64,000 nt of DNA from Zygaena filipendulae (taxonomy: Eukaryota > Arthropoda > Insecta > Lepidoptera > Zygaenidae): NCBI GenBank assembly GCA_907165275.2, contig OU015651.1, forward strand, positions 3,122,501 to 3,186,500. Reading direction: 5' to 3'. The translations under genes were made by a program, and so were the position numbers. Positions within the stretch are counted from its first letter, which is position 1, and each line of letters starts with the position of its first letter. Below the pieces are notes generated by a model. That model saw only the letters and a program-made list of their open reading frames with translations, ran no database searches and had not been told where the DNA came from. This document shows, piece after piece, positions 23,612 through 35,630 of this stretch.

Positions 23612-24186
23612 TGAGTAATCGCTGCATACGTAACGAGATAATACCTCGGACAGGACGTGAACGGGACGGAGACGTGACTCCCTCGTTCAAAAGGAGAACG
23701 CGGTGTAAATACCAGTGGCGAAGGGTGAAATATTGAGAGGGGGATGCCGGAAATCTACTTTAATTTCAACTTATTAAACTATTAACTGTTGACGCGGTAT
23801 CACCTGCCAAAGTTCGGAGTTCCCGCAGAAATTCCGGTATAAAGAGTCCTTCCCTGTATCCCTGACAACGGTCTCAATTACGGTAGAGAGAAAAATGTTA
23901 GGTCTGAAGGGAAGCCGGTGGGAATCGGCTTCTGTGGTACCTTCGCCACTGGTAAATACATAGGTATACCATAGTTTTTCGTCATCCATTTCTGAAACTA
24001 AAGTACGTAGCGGGGCGGGACGCGCTGAACATCGTCAGCGACGATATTTTTCTCACCCTGTGAGTGCCACGTTGCCGTCCCGTCATTGTCTCCGTGATAT
24101 GCTCTACATTTTGTATGAAACGATATTTCCGAAACTTTTTGTCCCGTCCCGTCCGTACAAAACCCGTTACGTATGCAGCGCCCTTA
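23612..24186. mobile_element. MITE with GCTGCATACGTAACG inverted ends, hosting a hAT-like MITE
   Basis: CGCTGCATACGTAACG near 23620 and CGTTACGTATGCAGCG near 24166 are perfect inverted repeats, with GGGACGG / CCGTCCC motifs further in. The hAT-like element at 23713-23951 is inserted in it. No coding frame. Confidence 0.6.
23713..23951. mobile_element. hAT-like MITE (CAGTGGCGAAGG), copy 1, exact 8-bp target duplication
   Basis: Termini CAGTGGCGAAGG and CCTTCGCCACTG; GTAAATAC flanks at 23705-23712 and 23952-23959. The interior contains a GGAGTTCCCGC-type fragment of the common interspersed repeat. Same family as 29891-30200. Confidence 0.85.
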
Positions 24187-24332
24187 AGTAACCACTTGTG
24201 CTGTGTTCGACATAGACATTCGGAGAAAATATGATCACTGCTGATACACGTACACTTTTTATCCTATAAAAATTAGGGCTAGGAAAATAGAGCAAAATTG
24301 CTACTTCCATGCCCTGGGTAGCGGGATTTCTT

Positions 24333-25361
24333 TCCATAATTTATTTATTTATTTATTTATTGGGCTCACAAAACAGGTAACAATCGAAATATTGACTAAA
24401 ATTATAATATAAAGTTGTGGAGCTAGACTGTTACCACAGACATGTGGGCACAGCATGGTAAACGCAGTTATTAAATAAAAATAAAAAGCTGTTAGGTCGT
24501 TAAAATAAAACTTAAAGTTATGTTAGTACTGTTAAAATAAAATCATAAAAAAATAAAAAATAGAGAAGAAGGAAACGATCAGAGCAGAGAGGAACGAACC
24601 GGGATCATGCATTTTTTTATGGTTGCTTTAAAAACGTTATGACGTGGGTCAAAGATATCAACAGCAACATCATTAGACATATCGTTGTACAAACGGCACA
24701 TTCGGACAATGGGATTGTAGTAAGATGTGTTGTTTTTGTAGACATCAAGTTTAAAGGGGAGGGGCTTTCTGCTAGTGTACCTGGTATTGAAGTTGAGACT
24801 GCGAAGTAAGGAAGGGGAATAAAAACTAGAATGTATTAACTTATGAAGAAAAAGTAGATCAAATTGTTTTCGTCTTATGTATAGTGGTGTAATTTTAAAT
24901 TTGTGCAGTCTATCCCTATAATTAACTAATTTGCGTCCCATACCATATCTGTAGCTGAGAAATTTGAGAAATTTTCTTTGCACTCTTTCAATCGTGTCCG
25001 AGTGTACCCTGTAACATGGGGACCATATAACAGAGCCATATTCCAGGACGCTTCTCACCATAGCATTAAATATAGTGACCAAGCTTTGATGTCTCTTAAA
25101 ACTGGCGGAAGATCTAATTAGAAAACCCAGAAGACGAAAAGCTTTGTTGGTTATATGGTAATAGTGGTCTCGGAAAGATAGCCTTTCGTCAAATATTATA
25201 CCCAGGTCTTTAGCAACCTGCCTCCTCTGCAGCTGCTGTCCATCCAGACTATACTGATGCGTTGTTTTTATCCGTTTGTTTGTAAAAGTAATTACGAAAC
25301 ACTTGTCAGTACTGAGATACATGTGATTTTCTAATAATTGATAATATAGCATTACTAGCAA
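24333..25361 (-). pseudogene. 5'-truncated jockey-type LINE: C-terminal reverse transcriptase remnant
   Basis: The minus-strand frame (24579-25361, about 260 codons) encodes the region just after the reverse-transcriptase catalytic core of a non-LTR retrotransposon. Seen are DLGIIFDERLSFRDH near residues 53-67, VRSVLEYGSVIWSPCYR near 103-119 and ERVQRKFLKFLSYR near 125-138. This is known as the conserved thumb/C-terminal segment of jockey/CR1-type elements. The catalytic palm and any endonuclease are missing at the 5' end, the usual result of incomplete reverse transcription. A 3' UTR follows and ends in an AAAT-type repeat (about 24340-24361). The surviving frame is intact, so the insertion is not very old. 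Inside intron 1 and not part of the host gene. Confidence 0.8.
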
Positions 25362-26740
25362 AAAGATCGTCTTACTACCACAACATTAGTGGTAATGACT
25401 GGCTCTTTAGCGATAGCATAGCGTACGGATTGTTCTCGTTGATATCTTGTGATAATCCTCCCATTGACATGGCAATCGCGCGGTGAGTGAGAGGTGAGGG
25501 AGTGACCCATACTGGCCTCCGCAGTTTGGGTATAAAATCGATGTTCTTGCGTCTTTTTTCGCATTTCCCAGATGATCAAAGGCGTCGACTTACTGTATCT
25601 CTTTCTCATCTATGAAAGGTAGTAAGAATAACAGGTAAAAGCTATATTTATTTGGGTCACAACAGTCACAACATCACAACCCAACTCGAGCATGAGTATC
25701 ATCAGTGTCGAACGATGCCAAGGCTGTTAAGCATGGAGCGCACTTTCTCTCGCGGTTTTTAGCTTAGTCACAGAGTAAAGATTTACAGAACCCGAATCAA
25801 ATATCTACTGTATGTACTTTCTTCACTCATTGATACATTAAATTGGAGACGCAGGTTCACTCACCAAAATTGAAATAATCACAGAATCGAATCTTACAGT
25901 GTTTTTAAACAGATTTATAGTAGCTTTTTTTAGCTTTTATGAGGATTTTTAAGCTACGTAAATCAAAACGTAATTTTTAGATATGCATTTGGCCCACATG
26001 TGTCAGCTGCAACCTAGCTATGCATTGCAAGCGTGCCGATTTCGGCGGGACGTCCCTATTTTTTGATCAATATCAAAATCAACACTTATTCCTCAGACTA
26101 TATTTCAAAACACACTACATTAATCTAATGAATAAAATTTTTTTGACTTTAATTTTTGTTTTTTATTATTTTTTATTTTTGAAGACGAAGAAGACAACTA
26201 CCTAACGATAGGGTAAATCTGATTCAAAATACCATATTTTTATTAAAATACAATTAAACGTAAATGTAATTTAAAACACAAATATAAAAAAAAAAAAAAT
26301 TAAAACATCTGAATTCGACGCTTTCGACGGAAGAATCCCGCTTTGTTCACTCAAAAAGTACAAAATCCCGACTTGCCAAACAAAACCTGGCAACGCTGAA
26401 GCTGATGCAAGACAAGTGTCGTTTCTTTGCCACTGGGCTCCTCATTTAATTTTGTTATTTTAATAATTGCATATTAGTAATAATAATATTTTTATAAACA
26501 TGTTTACCTCGAAGTAGAGAGTTTATCAATTTAGCTATAATCGTTTAAATGACACAGGTCACGGATGGCTTTGTAATTTGCACTTCTTATATTTATGTAG
26601 ATATTATTACCTATATTCATTAATGTAGATACTAAAGTGAGTTCTTTTTATTGGCATTTTATTATTTTTTATTTAAAACCAATCGATGTGTGCAAAAGCG
26701 AAATTACATTTGGTGACACACACAAATAAGCTTATAATAT
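25362..26740. other. Intronic AT-rich stretch without a recognised feature
   Basis: Only A-runs (26287-26300) and short simple repeats seen. No gene or clear transposon. Confidence 0.4.
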
Positions 26741-26742
26741 TA

Positions 26743-27350
26743 CTAGCTGACCCGCGCGATTTCATCCGCGGTAATTTCGGAGTTCCCGCGGGAATTCCGG
26801 GATAAAAAGTACCCTATGTCACCCAGGATCACTTTAGCTTCCTATCTATAAGTGAAAGAATTTTCAAAATCGGTTCAGTAGATCATAGATTACAACCTCA
26901 CAAACTCCGGAGCTCGCGGGAATCCCAGGATAAAAACACTCTATGTCACTCAGAAGCACTGTAGCTCTTTATAAGCGAAAGAATTTTTAAAATCGGTTCA
27001 GTAGATCCAGAAACTACCCCCTATACAATCTCACAAATACACGAACTCACAAACTTTGGAGTTCCCGCGGGAATTCCACAACAAAAAGTACCTTATGTCA
27101 CTCAGGATCACTGTAGCTTCCTATAAGTGAAAGAATTTTCAAAATCGGTTCAGTAGGTCCAGAGATAGCTGCCCCCCCGTGGTTTTACCCGCGGGAAATT
27201 CGGAGTTCCCGCGGGAATTCCGGTATGAAAAATAGATAGTAGCCGATTCTCAGACCTACTGAATATGCATATAAAATTTCATGAGAATCGGTCAAGCCGT
27301 TTCGGAGGAGTATAGGAACGAACATTGTGACACGAGCATTTTATATATTA
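26743..27350 (+). repeat. Cluster of GCGGTTTCACCCGCG-family repeats
   Basis: At least four tandemly arranged partial copies. GGAGTTCCCGCGGGAATTCC recurs with small changes at about 26780, 27060 and 27205, and the AAAATCGGTTCAGTAGAT motif at about 26867, 26989 and 27143. The last copy ends ATATATTAGATGTAGG. Probably local duplication plus re-insertion. Confidence 0.6.
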
Positions 27351-29060
27351 GATGTAGGTATAGTAGGCATAGGTACGACTTACGCGGCCTCTTTATCCTG
27401 ACATATCTTTACTGTTGTTCTATGCCTATTAATTCTAAGATTATGGCGACCATGTTATATATATCGATGATCTTATTTTGGCACACTGGACCACGTAAGA
27501 ATGTAGGTACATCTTTTAGGCGTAAAGTTCAGTTAACCTCCATAATAGTAGTTTTGTTCTATTAATTAGAGGACGAATGACTCAATGGTGTGCCTTATTA
27601 AGTCCATGATTCGTGATCCAAAATAATACCAACGTGACTCAAAGTTACCTTTCCGTACCTATGTTACTAGATATCGAGTCGAGTATATAATGACTGGCCT
27701 AACTTCCAGAAGAAGATTAAAGATCCGAAGCGGATGTCGTTTGATGACACCTGATCCAATATTTTCATAAGTTCCATCTTACAGAAATAGAAAACTTAAT
27801 GTGTATGGTAGTTACACACCATCTTCTCACTCGACATCAGGTTTTTCGATCACTCTGAATCGTCGACCTACAGACATCTGGGTGTTTAAGGACACAAAGA
27901 CGTCTGGTTACAAATTATCCCAAACAGCCTTGACCTACCATTTGAGCCAACATGCTATGGCCCCTCTCAAATCAGACCAACTTCCGACGCAACGGTTGGG
28001 TAACAATCGAATTTCATCGTCGTTTATGAAGTTATGAAAGATACTCTCGACGTTAGGGGATATTGATCCAACTAAAAAATATAATGTAAAAAGATACAAA
28101 GTGATTCCACTCCTGGTGGTATTAGGACCTACTCGAATTTCGGAGCCATCACTATATTGGCCATAATATTGGCCAGACAATATTCAGCCTAATATCAATT
28201 TAAAATGTGCGATGTTTTGTAATAAAATTTTCTTAAATTTTTCTCATTAAAAAATGTGGTTTCTCGTGAGCAGAATTAACTCAGGTCTACCATAAGATAC
28301 ACCTACGATCAAGCGGCGATTATTTCAGTTAAGTAAATCAGGCAAAATTAATGATATGCGAGTATAGGTAGATGCTTATTTTAAAGTCAAAGAGCTATTA
28401 GCTTCAATGTGTCAAGTCGATGATTTTGTAAGACGATTTACCACTAGTTCATTTTAAATTGTAAGAAAACCTCGTTACACGAATTGCTGAAGCATTAAAA
28501 GATTTTTAGGGCGTATCCATCTAACCGATCTCTGAACAACGAAGGTACTCTGATAATAAGCGTAATAGTTGGAAAGTGGGTCGTACATTCGTTATTGCCA
28601 TAGTCTGTGGTTGTTACGATGCGGTAACCGAGCACCTAAAGCCCAGGGGCGAAGTTCTGAATAACCTTCTACCTATGCATAGTGCAAAGTAACTTATTTT
28701 AATGCTTTGGCAGTTTGAAATCCTAAACAATTATTTCAAAGATTAAAATTCACCCACACAACTTTAGGGAACCGTCAAGTGAAAGTAAGTCTATGTTTAA
28801 TGTCCTTTAAAAAAATAAATATTATAAAGAACTACTTACTGTTAGATAAGGTTAATACAGTACGTATGTCTCCTTGATAGTCCGAGTAACAGAAGTTACC
28901 TACTCATAGCACCTCATAGTCAGTCATAAAAAAAAACAAAGCCGCATAATAAGAATTCTTATATTGCAACTTGAATGAGACATTGTTCTCAAATTGTGTG
29001 AAATAAAAATACGTAATATACTGGGGTTGTACTCCCGATCGATTAAATTCAATTAATTAA
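27351..29060. other. Intronic stretch without a recognised element
   Basis: Contains two overlapping open frames on opposite strands around 27801-28180 with no recognised motif; neither is supported as a gene. Confidence 0.4.
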
Positions 29061-29456
29061 ATCTTTTTTTATTGTCATAGGGGGCAAACGGGCAAGTGGT
29101 ACACCTGATGGTAAGTGATTTTGGTGTACAATAAAGTGTATTCTATTCTATTCTATTACCACCGCCCATAGACATCTGCAACACCAGCAGGCTTGCAGGT
29201 GCGTTGCCGGCCTGGAATGGGGATGGGAACTGGCTTTCAAGTGGGGCTGCCGGAAAACACCGTCAGGTGCTTGGCGACAGATTTGCAACTTGAAGGTGGT
29301 AGCTAGCCAGTCGGGCACTAGAGAGCGCCCTACCACCATGCTATGGTTTCCTCACGATGTTTTCCTTCACCGACAGCTCAAGCTCATTGTTAGGGTTTGA
29401 ACCTACGCCTTGCGGCATTTGATCCGACCGCACTAACCACTGAGCTATCATCGCTG
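29061..29456 (-). mobile_element. tRNA-derived SINE, interrupted by a 37-bp retroelement tail
   Basis: On the minus strand the head (from about 29452) reads like a tRNA. An A box in GATAGCTCAGTGGTTAGTGC and a B box in GTAGGTTCAAACCC are about 30 bases apart. The body contains GGTGAAGGAAAACATCGTGA and the 3' part matches the fragment at 35827-35920, ending near an A-rich tail. Plus-strand bases 29121-29157 are an insert absent from that other fragment. Confidence 0.75.
29121..29157 (+). repeat. 37-bp tail-only retroelement insertion in the SINE
   Basis: TTGGTGTACAATAAAGTGTA followed by (TTCTA)n. It interrupts GTAAGTGATT|ACC(A/G)CCGC, which is continuous in the fragment at 35877-35891. Confidence 0.6.
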
Positions 29457-29890
29457 TTAACTACTCAACTGATCATCATGGAATTTTGCAGACACGTTGC
29501 CAGGCGAACAGAAAATTCCCGCGGAAACTCACAAATCAACGCAGGTGAAACGCGTGATGCGCGTTCAATATCTGATTCAAGTTGCAATATGTAATATACC
29601 TAATAAAAAAATAAAAATCATAATATTACTATATACAGTCTAAAGTCACTTTGTGTGGCAACAAATTACTTTCGGTAAATTAGTTACGTTTATTTTATTA
29701 TGTATTTAGTTTCGAACGACTGGCAAAAATATGTTTACGAGGCAGACCCGTAGAAAGGTCATTGCCCCATAAAAGCAAGCTGTAAACAACAGTTCCAGTT
29801 TTTGCCAAGCCCAAAATCCTAAAAAACATTTGAACACACATAAAATATCACTTATTCAACTTTTATTTCTTTGATCATAGGCAAGTGGCA

Positions 29891-30200
29891 CAGTGGCGAA
29901 GGTCCCATAGAAGCCGATTCCCACCGGCTTCCCTTCAGACGCAACAACTCTCTCTACCGTAATTGAGAAATGGCACAATCAGTCATTTTAAAAGTAGAGA
30001 GCCGTGAATGAATTAAATTTTGCATGCACGTTGTGAGGGGTACAGGGAAGGACTTTTTATACCGGGATTCCCGCGGGAACTCTTAACATATTGCGGGTGA
30101 AATCGCGAGGAACAGCTAGTAGTTGAATAGGTTGAAATTAAGTATTTAGAGTAAGTAGATTTTCGGCTTCCCCTTCTCAATATTTTACCCTTTGCCACTG
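29891..30200. mobile_element. hAT-like MITE (CAGTGGCGAAGG), copy 2, exact 8-bp target duplication
   Basis: Termini CAGTGGCGAAGG and CCTTTGCCACTG (one mismatch); AAGTGGCA flanks at 29883-29890 and 30201-30208. It contains a reverse-oriented GCGGTTTCACC-family copy (about 30020-30120) and a CCCACCGGCTTCCCTTCAGA block shared with copy 1. Confidence 0.85.
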
Positions 30201-30494
30201 AAGTGGCATACACTGTAGTCCCGGTTATCTATCTCTCTTCAATAGTATTCACGACTAATCTCAAATGTCAAGCGACAGCGAACGCCTCAAGGGCAGTAGG
30301 TACGGTACAGTTACTCTTGGCATGAGATTAATGAAAATGTACGCTTAACTATTGCGAAAAGCGTTAGTTATCAAAAATAGGATGTTTTTGTGCGCAATAG
30401 AAAACAAACACCGCCATCTCTTTATTTATTTTTAAAGAAAATATGTAATAAAGGAGTATTTGCAAATAATATAGAAGTTTTCACAGCGATAAAA

Positions 30495-30800
30495 AGTAAA
30501 TTTATTATTTATTTATTTATTTACTTTAATCCACAGCACTTAAAAACTAATTAACAGTACTTTTATACATCACTTACTGCCAATTATGGCAACAAACCTT
30601 TTGTAAACTAATAAGACAGAAAAAATAAAACCATTACAATGTGCTGACACCAAATATAAATAAATGGGATTAAATGAATTATACTTCTGTGTTTCTGAGG
30701 AAACCTTAGAGTTTTCAATTAAAAGGAGATGTCATTGACGGACGAACCCCTCTGCCGCAAGAACGAGAGCACGGCTCAAATCTACCTGGCTTTTTATCAT
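30495..30800 (-). repeat. Probable LINE 3'-end fragment with (TTTA)n tail
   Basis: ATTTATTTATTTATTTACTTT at about 30506 resembles the tail of the LINE at 24340. The adjoining ~280 bases have no preserved coding frame. The assignment rests on tail similarity only. Confidence 0.35.
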
Positions 30801-31090
30801 GTTAGCATAGAGACCTACTGGGTTTGCTTTTCCAGGTAAATTTTCAATTATAAATTTTCAGTCAGATATTATTTCACTCCGAAAGTACATTTAACTTAGA
30901 CTTACGTTTATAGATAGGCATCAGCATTACTTATTTTTAACCGGCTTCAAAAAAAAGGAGTACGTATGATGGCGTCATAGTCGTCAGTAACTCGTCAATG
31001 TTTCACGCATAATTTTATTAGACCAATCAATTTGAATATTTCTCTATCTGTTGAGATATGAGTATATACCTATGTATGTATATGTCATGG

Positions 31091-31145
31091 CCTGATCTTA
31101 GATTCCATTAAATGGTCGACCACGTCCAGAAATTCTAAGATCAGG
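31091..31145. repeat. 55-bp hairpin with 12-bp perfect arms
   Basis: CCTGATCTTAGA and TCTAAGATCAGG enclose 31 bases. No target duplication seen. Confidence 0.55.
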
Positions 31146-31539
31146 AGATTGGGTCACAACATAATATACATTTCAGCACTAAAATAGTAAAGACCACGAG
31201 CACGAAGTCGCGTACACCGTACCCAGCTAGTTTTTCTTAGTTATTAGTAGGGTAACAACATAAAATTTAACAGACACAAAAAGCATTGCATACAACGTTT
31301 CATGAGTCTCGTCTCAGAGTAACAAAATGACCTTTAGTCCGGGGACTGGTTCGACCGCATACTTCCCGCACGCCGAGTGCAATGCTGAAAGGAATTTATA
31401 GCACCACTATGTTGGTTAATAAACCTAAATATGCGTTCAGATAATAATTAGTTTATGCCGTTATCTGTTAGTAATTAAAGAACTGTTTTTCAATACATGC
31501 TTAAAATACTTCAAAGCTCTCTATTAGTGGATAGCCACA

Positions 31540-31606
31540 AAGTATTTGAAAGCATACCTAACAACGTATTTAAAAGCATACCTAACAACGTATTTGAAAG
31601 CATACC
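31540..31606 (+). repeat. Minisatellite, 24-bp unit, about 2.7 copies
   Basis: TATTTGAAAGCATACCTAAC plus AACG repeats with one substitution; followed by (AAAT)n at 31616-31640. Confidence 0.8.
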
Positions 31607-32974
31607 TAATTATGTTAAATAAATAAATAAATAAATAAAATACAAGGCCCATATTATTCTTTATTGATTAAATTCACCTTTACCTATTCATTAATTTAAA
31701 TTATAATTTACAAAGAACATTCAAAAGTCAAAAGTGCAACGTTCAAGGTGACACTGCCACTACGATATGTGAGAGGTTTCCAAAACAAAAACATTTAGAT
31801 ATGCAAAACTACTCGTCACTACGTATTATTTGACTGTTTACAACATTCAACAAGGCAGATAAAGTACAAGAAAGTTGCGTGTTCTGTAATCAGGGCTAAC
31901 GTTCCTATTGTATAGATTACTGTGCAATGCTTCATAAACGATATGAATACGAATTTAATGCGTTCGTTGAACTAGATTCAGATAAGGTGCTAACAATTAA
32001 ACGGTTGTAGAGGTAGTGAGATTTCGCAAAGTGAAGTTGTGAATGAAAAACATATTTTTTTTAATAATTCTAGCTATAACAGTACAGTTTTAACATGCAA
32101 TGAATCTATCATTGAAGAGTTGCACATTAAAGAAAGTTTCAAAGGTTCGTTTCTAATGTTTCTAACATGTGTTTTAAGAGTTATGATGTAGTTAAACCTT
32201 TGACTAATTTTAAAATTCTGCTTTGATGTCCAATTTCCGCTCCACGATTATCATAAGAGTTGGTGCTATATTATGTAGATATTATTAAAGATATATAGAA
32301 GCGAGGCCAAATACGACTTTCACTACAGCATGAGACCGACTTAGACAGAAGAGTTTGTTTTCAAATTATTATATTGTTAAAAATCGGTCCAGCGTCTTCA
32401 AGTAATCGCGTAACAAAGACAAAAAAGGAAAGATAAAGTCAAATTGTGAACCTTCTCCTTTTTTGTAAGTCTATTAAAAAAATTTCATTCTGAATATTTG
32501 GGCAACTCACCAACAACTAACTAATAATGTAAATTATCTATGTTACAGTTCGGCTTTAGTTATGTTTTCTAATAGACCCCTTTTGTATTGAAGAAGTTAG
32601 CGTAGCCAGCAAAATTTATAAGTAAAATTAATCTGATATCAAAGTTCCATGAAAGTGCGCCTAATACCTCTTTGAACAATGATAATATTATTGTAATTTC
32701 AAATTGTCGTATTGAACATACTTGCCTCTTTACGTGCACCGACTTTGAACAAATCACACCGAGTTGAAACAAAAGTTTATGTTTCAAGTATCGTAGCCTA
32801 TACTTTATGCAACATCAACCGTTTTGCGCTACACGATGCGTTTACAACTACATGAACGACATAATATAGATATCTATGTATGATACATACTGTCCTTTTT
32901 TATACATTGGCGTACGTTGAGGTAGAAAAGTTTTTGGGTGGCAAACAATTGTTCACTGTTTTCTCTGACTGACA

Positions 32975-33046
32975 TTGGCATGAATAGTGCACCTATCTAT
33001 CCAAGGCGTCTGTTGCCATATTGAAAAAAGAAGAAGAAGAAGAACC
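32975..33046 (-). repeat. (CTT)n / ATGGC...CCAATG repeat unit
   Basis: On the minus strand: CTTCTTCTTCTTTTTTC, ATATGGCAAC and, about 40 bases on, TGCCAATGTCAG. Same layout as 57118-57180. Confidence 0.45.
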
Positions 33047-33074
33047 ACGTAACGGTAGTTACGATATGGGGAGA

Positions 33075-33415
33075 CTTTCTTTAGGATAGGCCGACGACGA
33101 TCTGGTGAAGTTCAGGGAACCTGGGCCCTTACTCAGTATCACCAACAACATTCCTTGCCCATAATGCGCGTCCCAAAAACAATTCCAAACGCTCCAGATG
33201 CAAAAATATTAGAAATTTATATTCTAGATGACAAAAGAAACGTTGTAAATGTTTTTTTTTTTATTTAACTTCTTTGAACGCGAGGGAAAAGCAATTTAAG
33301 TGGCGCCGTATCTTAACGCGACGCATTATGGTCACAGTGAATAAGGGCCCTGGCTGTATAAAGGTAATGGAGAACCTTGCAGAAAGCAGCAGCGGATATG
33401 ATGAGGATTGATAGT
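33075..33415 (+). pseudogene. RTE-type LINE C-terminal remnant split by a MITE
   Basis: 33075-33122 and 33351-33415 join in frame if the insert is removed with one CCTGG. The two halves show the ADDDLVKFREPG and KVMENLAE segments typical of the C-terminus of RTE-like LINE polyproteins. The copy is short and degenerate. A second fragment of this type lies at 54715-54905. Confidence 0.5.
33123..33350. mobile_element. MITE with GGGCCCTTA inverted ends inside an RTE remnant
   Basis: GGGCCCTTACTCAGT and the inverted GTGAATAAGGGCCC. The possible 5-bp duplication CCTGG overlaps the palindromic GGGCCC, so exact ends are ambiguous by 1-3 bases. Confidence 0.55.
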
Positions 33416-33789
33416 ATCTTTTTAATATATTCAGTGTACAGAGTAGCTATAGACTCACCTCTGGATACGGTAAATTACTTACAGGTAAATCTATGCTACA
33501 CACATAATATTATAAAGAGGTAAAGTTTGCGAATTGTGAGTTTCAGAGATTGTGACGTTGTAGGGGGTATTCTCTGGATCTACTGAACCGATTACAAAAT
33601 TATTTGATAACAACTTTTTTGTAAAATCACTAGTTTTGTGGCGTAGATACGCGCCCGGCAAATTTTACTTCAACATGAGTTTAGGCAATTCCAATAAATG
33701 GAAAAATTGTACTTACCCTAGCCCCTCCACTAACTGCTAACAATAAGATCAATGATACGGGCAATATATTTTTTTGTTTAAGTACTATC

Positions 33790-34125
33790 TATACTATAAT
33801 AAAAGAGTAGAATCCGCCATTCTGTACATTGAATATTTTTAACAAAAATTTACAGGGGGTGTTAAAAGAAAAGTAACCAAACACAAAAAAAGAGTTTTTA
33901 AAATTCTTTTCTGTCTGTCTGTCTGTCTGTTCGCAATAATCTCTGAATCTACTGAACGGATTGTCATACGGTTTTCACAGGTAGATTAAGCTTAGCCTGG
34001 AGCTACATATTATATGTATATAGGCTTTGTTTCATTGAAATCGGATGTCGGGAAAAAAAGTTGTTGTACAAAAACGTTTCACGCGGGTGTAACCGCGGGG
34101 CACAGCTGTCAGCTAGTATATACTA
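33790..34125 (-). repeat. (TCTG)n-tailed GCGGTTTCACC subfamily, long copy
   Basis: Starts TACTATAATAAAAGAGTAG, has TCTGTCTGTCTGTCTGTTCG, GAAATCGGATGTCGGG and ends GTAACCGCGGGGCACAGCTG. Near full-length relative of 35317-35630 in opposite orientation. Confidence 0.65.
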
Positions 34126-35316
34126 ATTGTACAGTGCTGTTTCACGTATGATTATAATTTAATTCATGTCAGAGTTTCTCTAGGTTAAAGATATTAGGTA
34201 TAGTACACTCAACAATCGCTAAAACACGAGTTATTATATTATCTAGTGTTTCTTATCGGGCAATTTATCGGCCTCAGAGGTTGTTACGGTTATTGTCGTA
34301 CCTAATTGGGTGCAGGTACAGTCCACAACAGATGAATGCTTATATTACTTTGTGTGAACTTAGTAATAAATCAAGAACACTTGTCTAACCTTAAAAATTG
34401 TGTAATTTTCTTACTCGTCTCACCCATTTTGGTAAAATTTATTTTCTTTATGTTGTCCGGAAAAGATCGCAAAGTATGTGATAAGACGGCCATTTGCTTT
34501 GTAATAACTCTTAATATATCCTCTTCCCGCCACTGACAGACATTGTATGTCAACCGAAAAAGGGGTATCAAGCCGAAGGGTGTCACAGTGTAACAAAATA
34601 CAGTAAAGTAAGTCAAAATAGTTTTTTAATTATGTAAAAAAAATTGTTAAAAAAATAACATAACATCGCGCGCATAAACCATGTTTACTTACATAACAGT
34701 GATACAATCAAGTGCTCGCGGTTTGGCATCCCCTTTCTGACTAACCTTGTAGGTATAGATAAAGAAAGGCAAAAAAAACGGCTCTTTAGTCAACTCAGCC
34801 CGCTTGAAGTCCGCCCGCGGGATGCGTTGACCTAATGAATATTTTGAATATGGCAACTCGAATTTGAATATACCACTGATACATTTTATGATTTGTAATA
34901 CACGAATAAAAGTGTTTAACATTAGATTTACAAAAATAATAACGCAACCATAAAGGAGTTTTTCATTAATCGCGTGATAAACAACTACCACAAAAATAGA
35001 GTTATCTTTATCTATAGCCCGTAACCGATTCTATTTTGTACGCATTGTTATATTTTACTACAATAGGTACAGTAAATATACATACCTATTACCTATGTAT
35101 TATATGACATTACATAAAATCAAGAATTTGATAAAATCTCAGTGTTATAAAAGAAAAAATTAAGATAATAATAATCGAGCATTGACAGAAAGAAGCGAAG
35201 CATTTAAAGTAGGCATGTTACGAGTTACGACGTCAGAAGATTGTGTGGACTTAATGTTACGAACAACGAAGTATCGTTATTAGAAAAACGACAGTATAAC
35301 TGCATATTTCTATAAC

Positions 35317-35630
35317 TAGCTGTGCCCCGCGGTTTCACCCGCATGAAAATTTGTTATGTAACAACTTTTTTCCCGACATCCGATTTCAATGAAACAAAGC
35401 CTGTATGTAGCTCCAGGCTAAGCTTAATCTACCTGTGAAAACCGCATGCCACTCCGTTCCGTAGATTCAGAGATTATCGTGAACAGACAGACAGCCAGAC
35501 AGAAAAGAATTTTAAAAACTTTTTTTGTGCTTGGTTACTCTTCTTTTATCACCCCTTTCAATTTTACGTAAAAATATTCAATGTACAGAATCGCGGATTC
35601 TACTCTTTTATTATATGTAGTATAGATAGA
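35317..35630 (+). repeat. (ACAG)n-tailed GCGGTTTCACC subfamily, long copy
   Basis: Starts CTAGCTGTGCCCCGCGGTTT, contains GACATCCGATTTCAATGAAA, ACAGACAGACAGCCAGACAG and ends TCTACTCTTTTATTATATG. Confidence 0.65.

Noticed and set aside
27801..28180. Two overlapping ~80-codon frames on opposite strands
   Set aside because: No motif, no splice or start context, and ordinary length for chance in this window.
29395..29456. tRNA gene on the minus strand
   Set aside because: A- and B-box-like sequences are present, but they lead into a SINE body, and a proper acceptor stem could not be formed by eye.
31091..31145. 55-bp hairpin as a third member of the micro-transposon class
   Set aside because: No 8-bp duplication flanks it, and its arms are only 12 bp.
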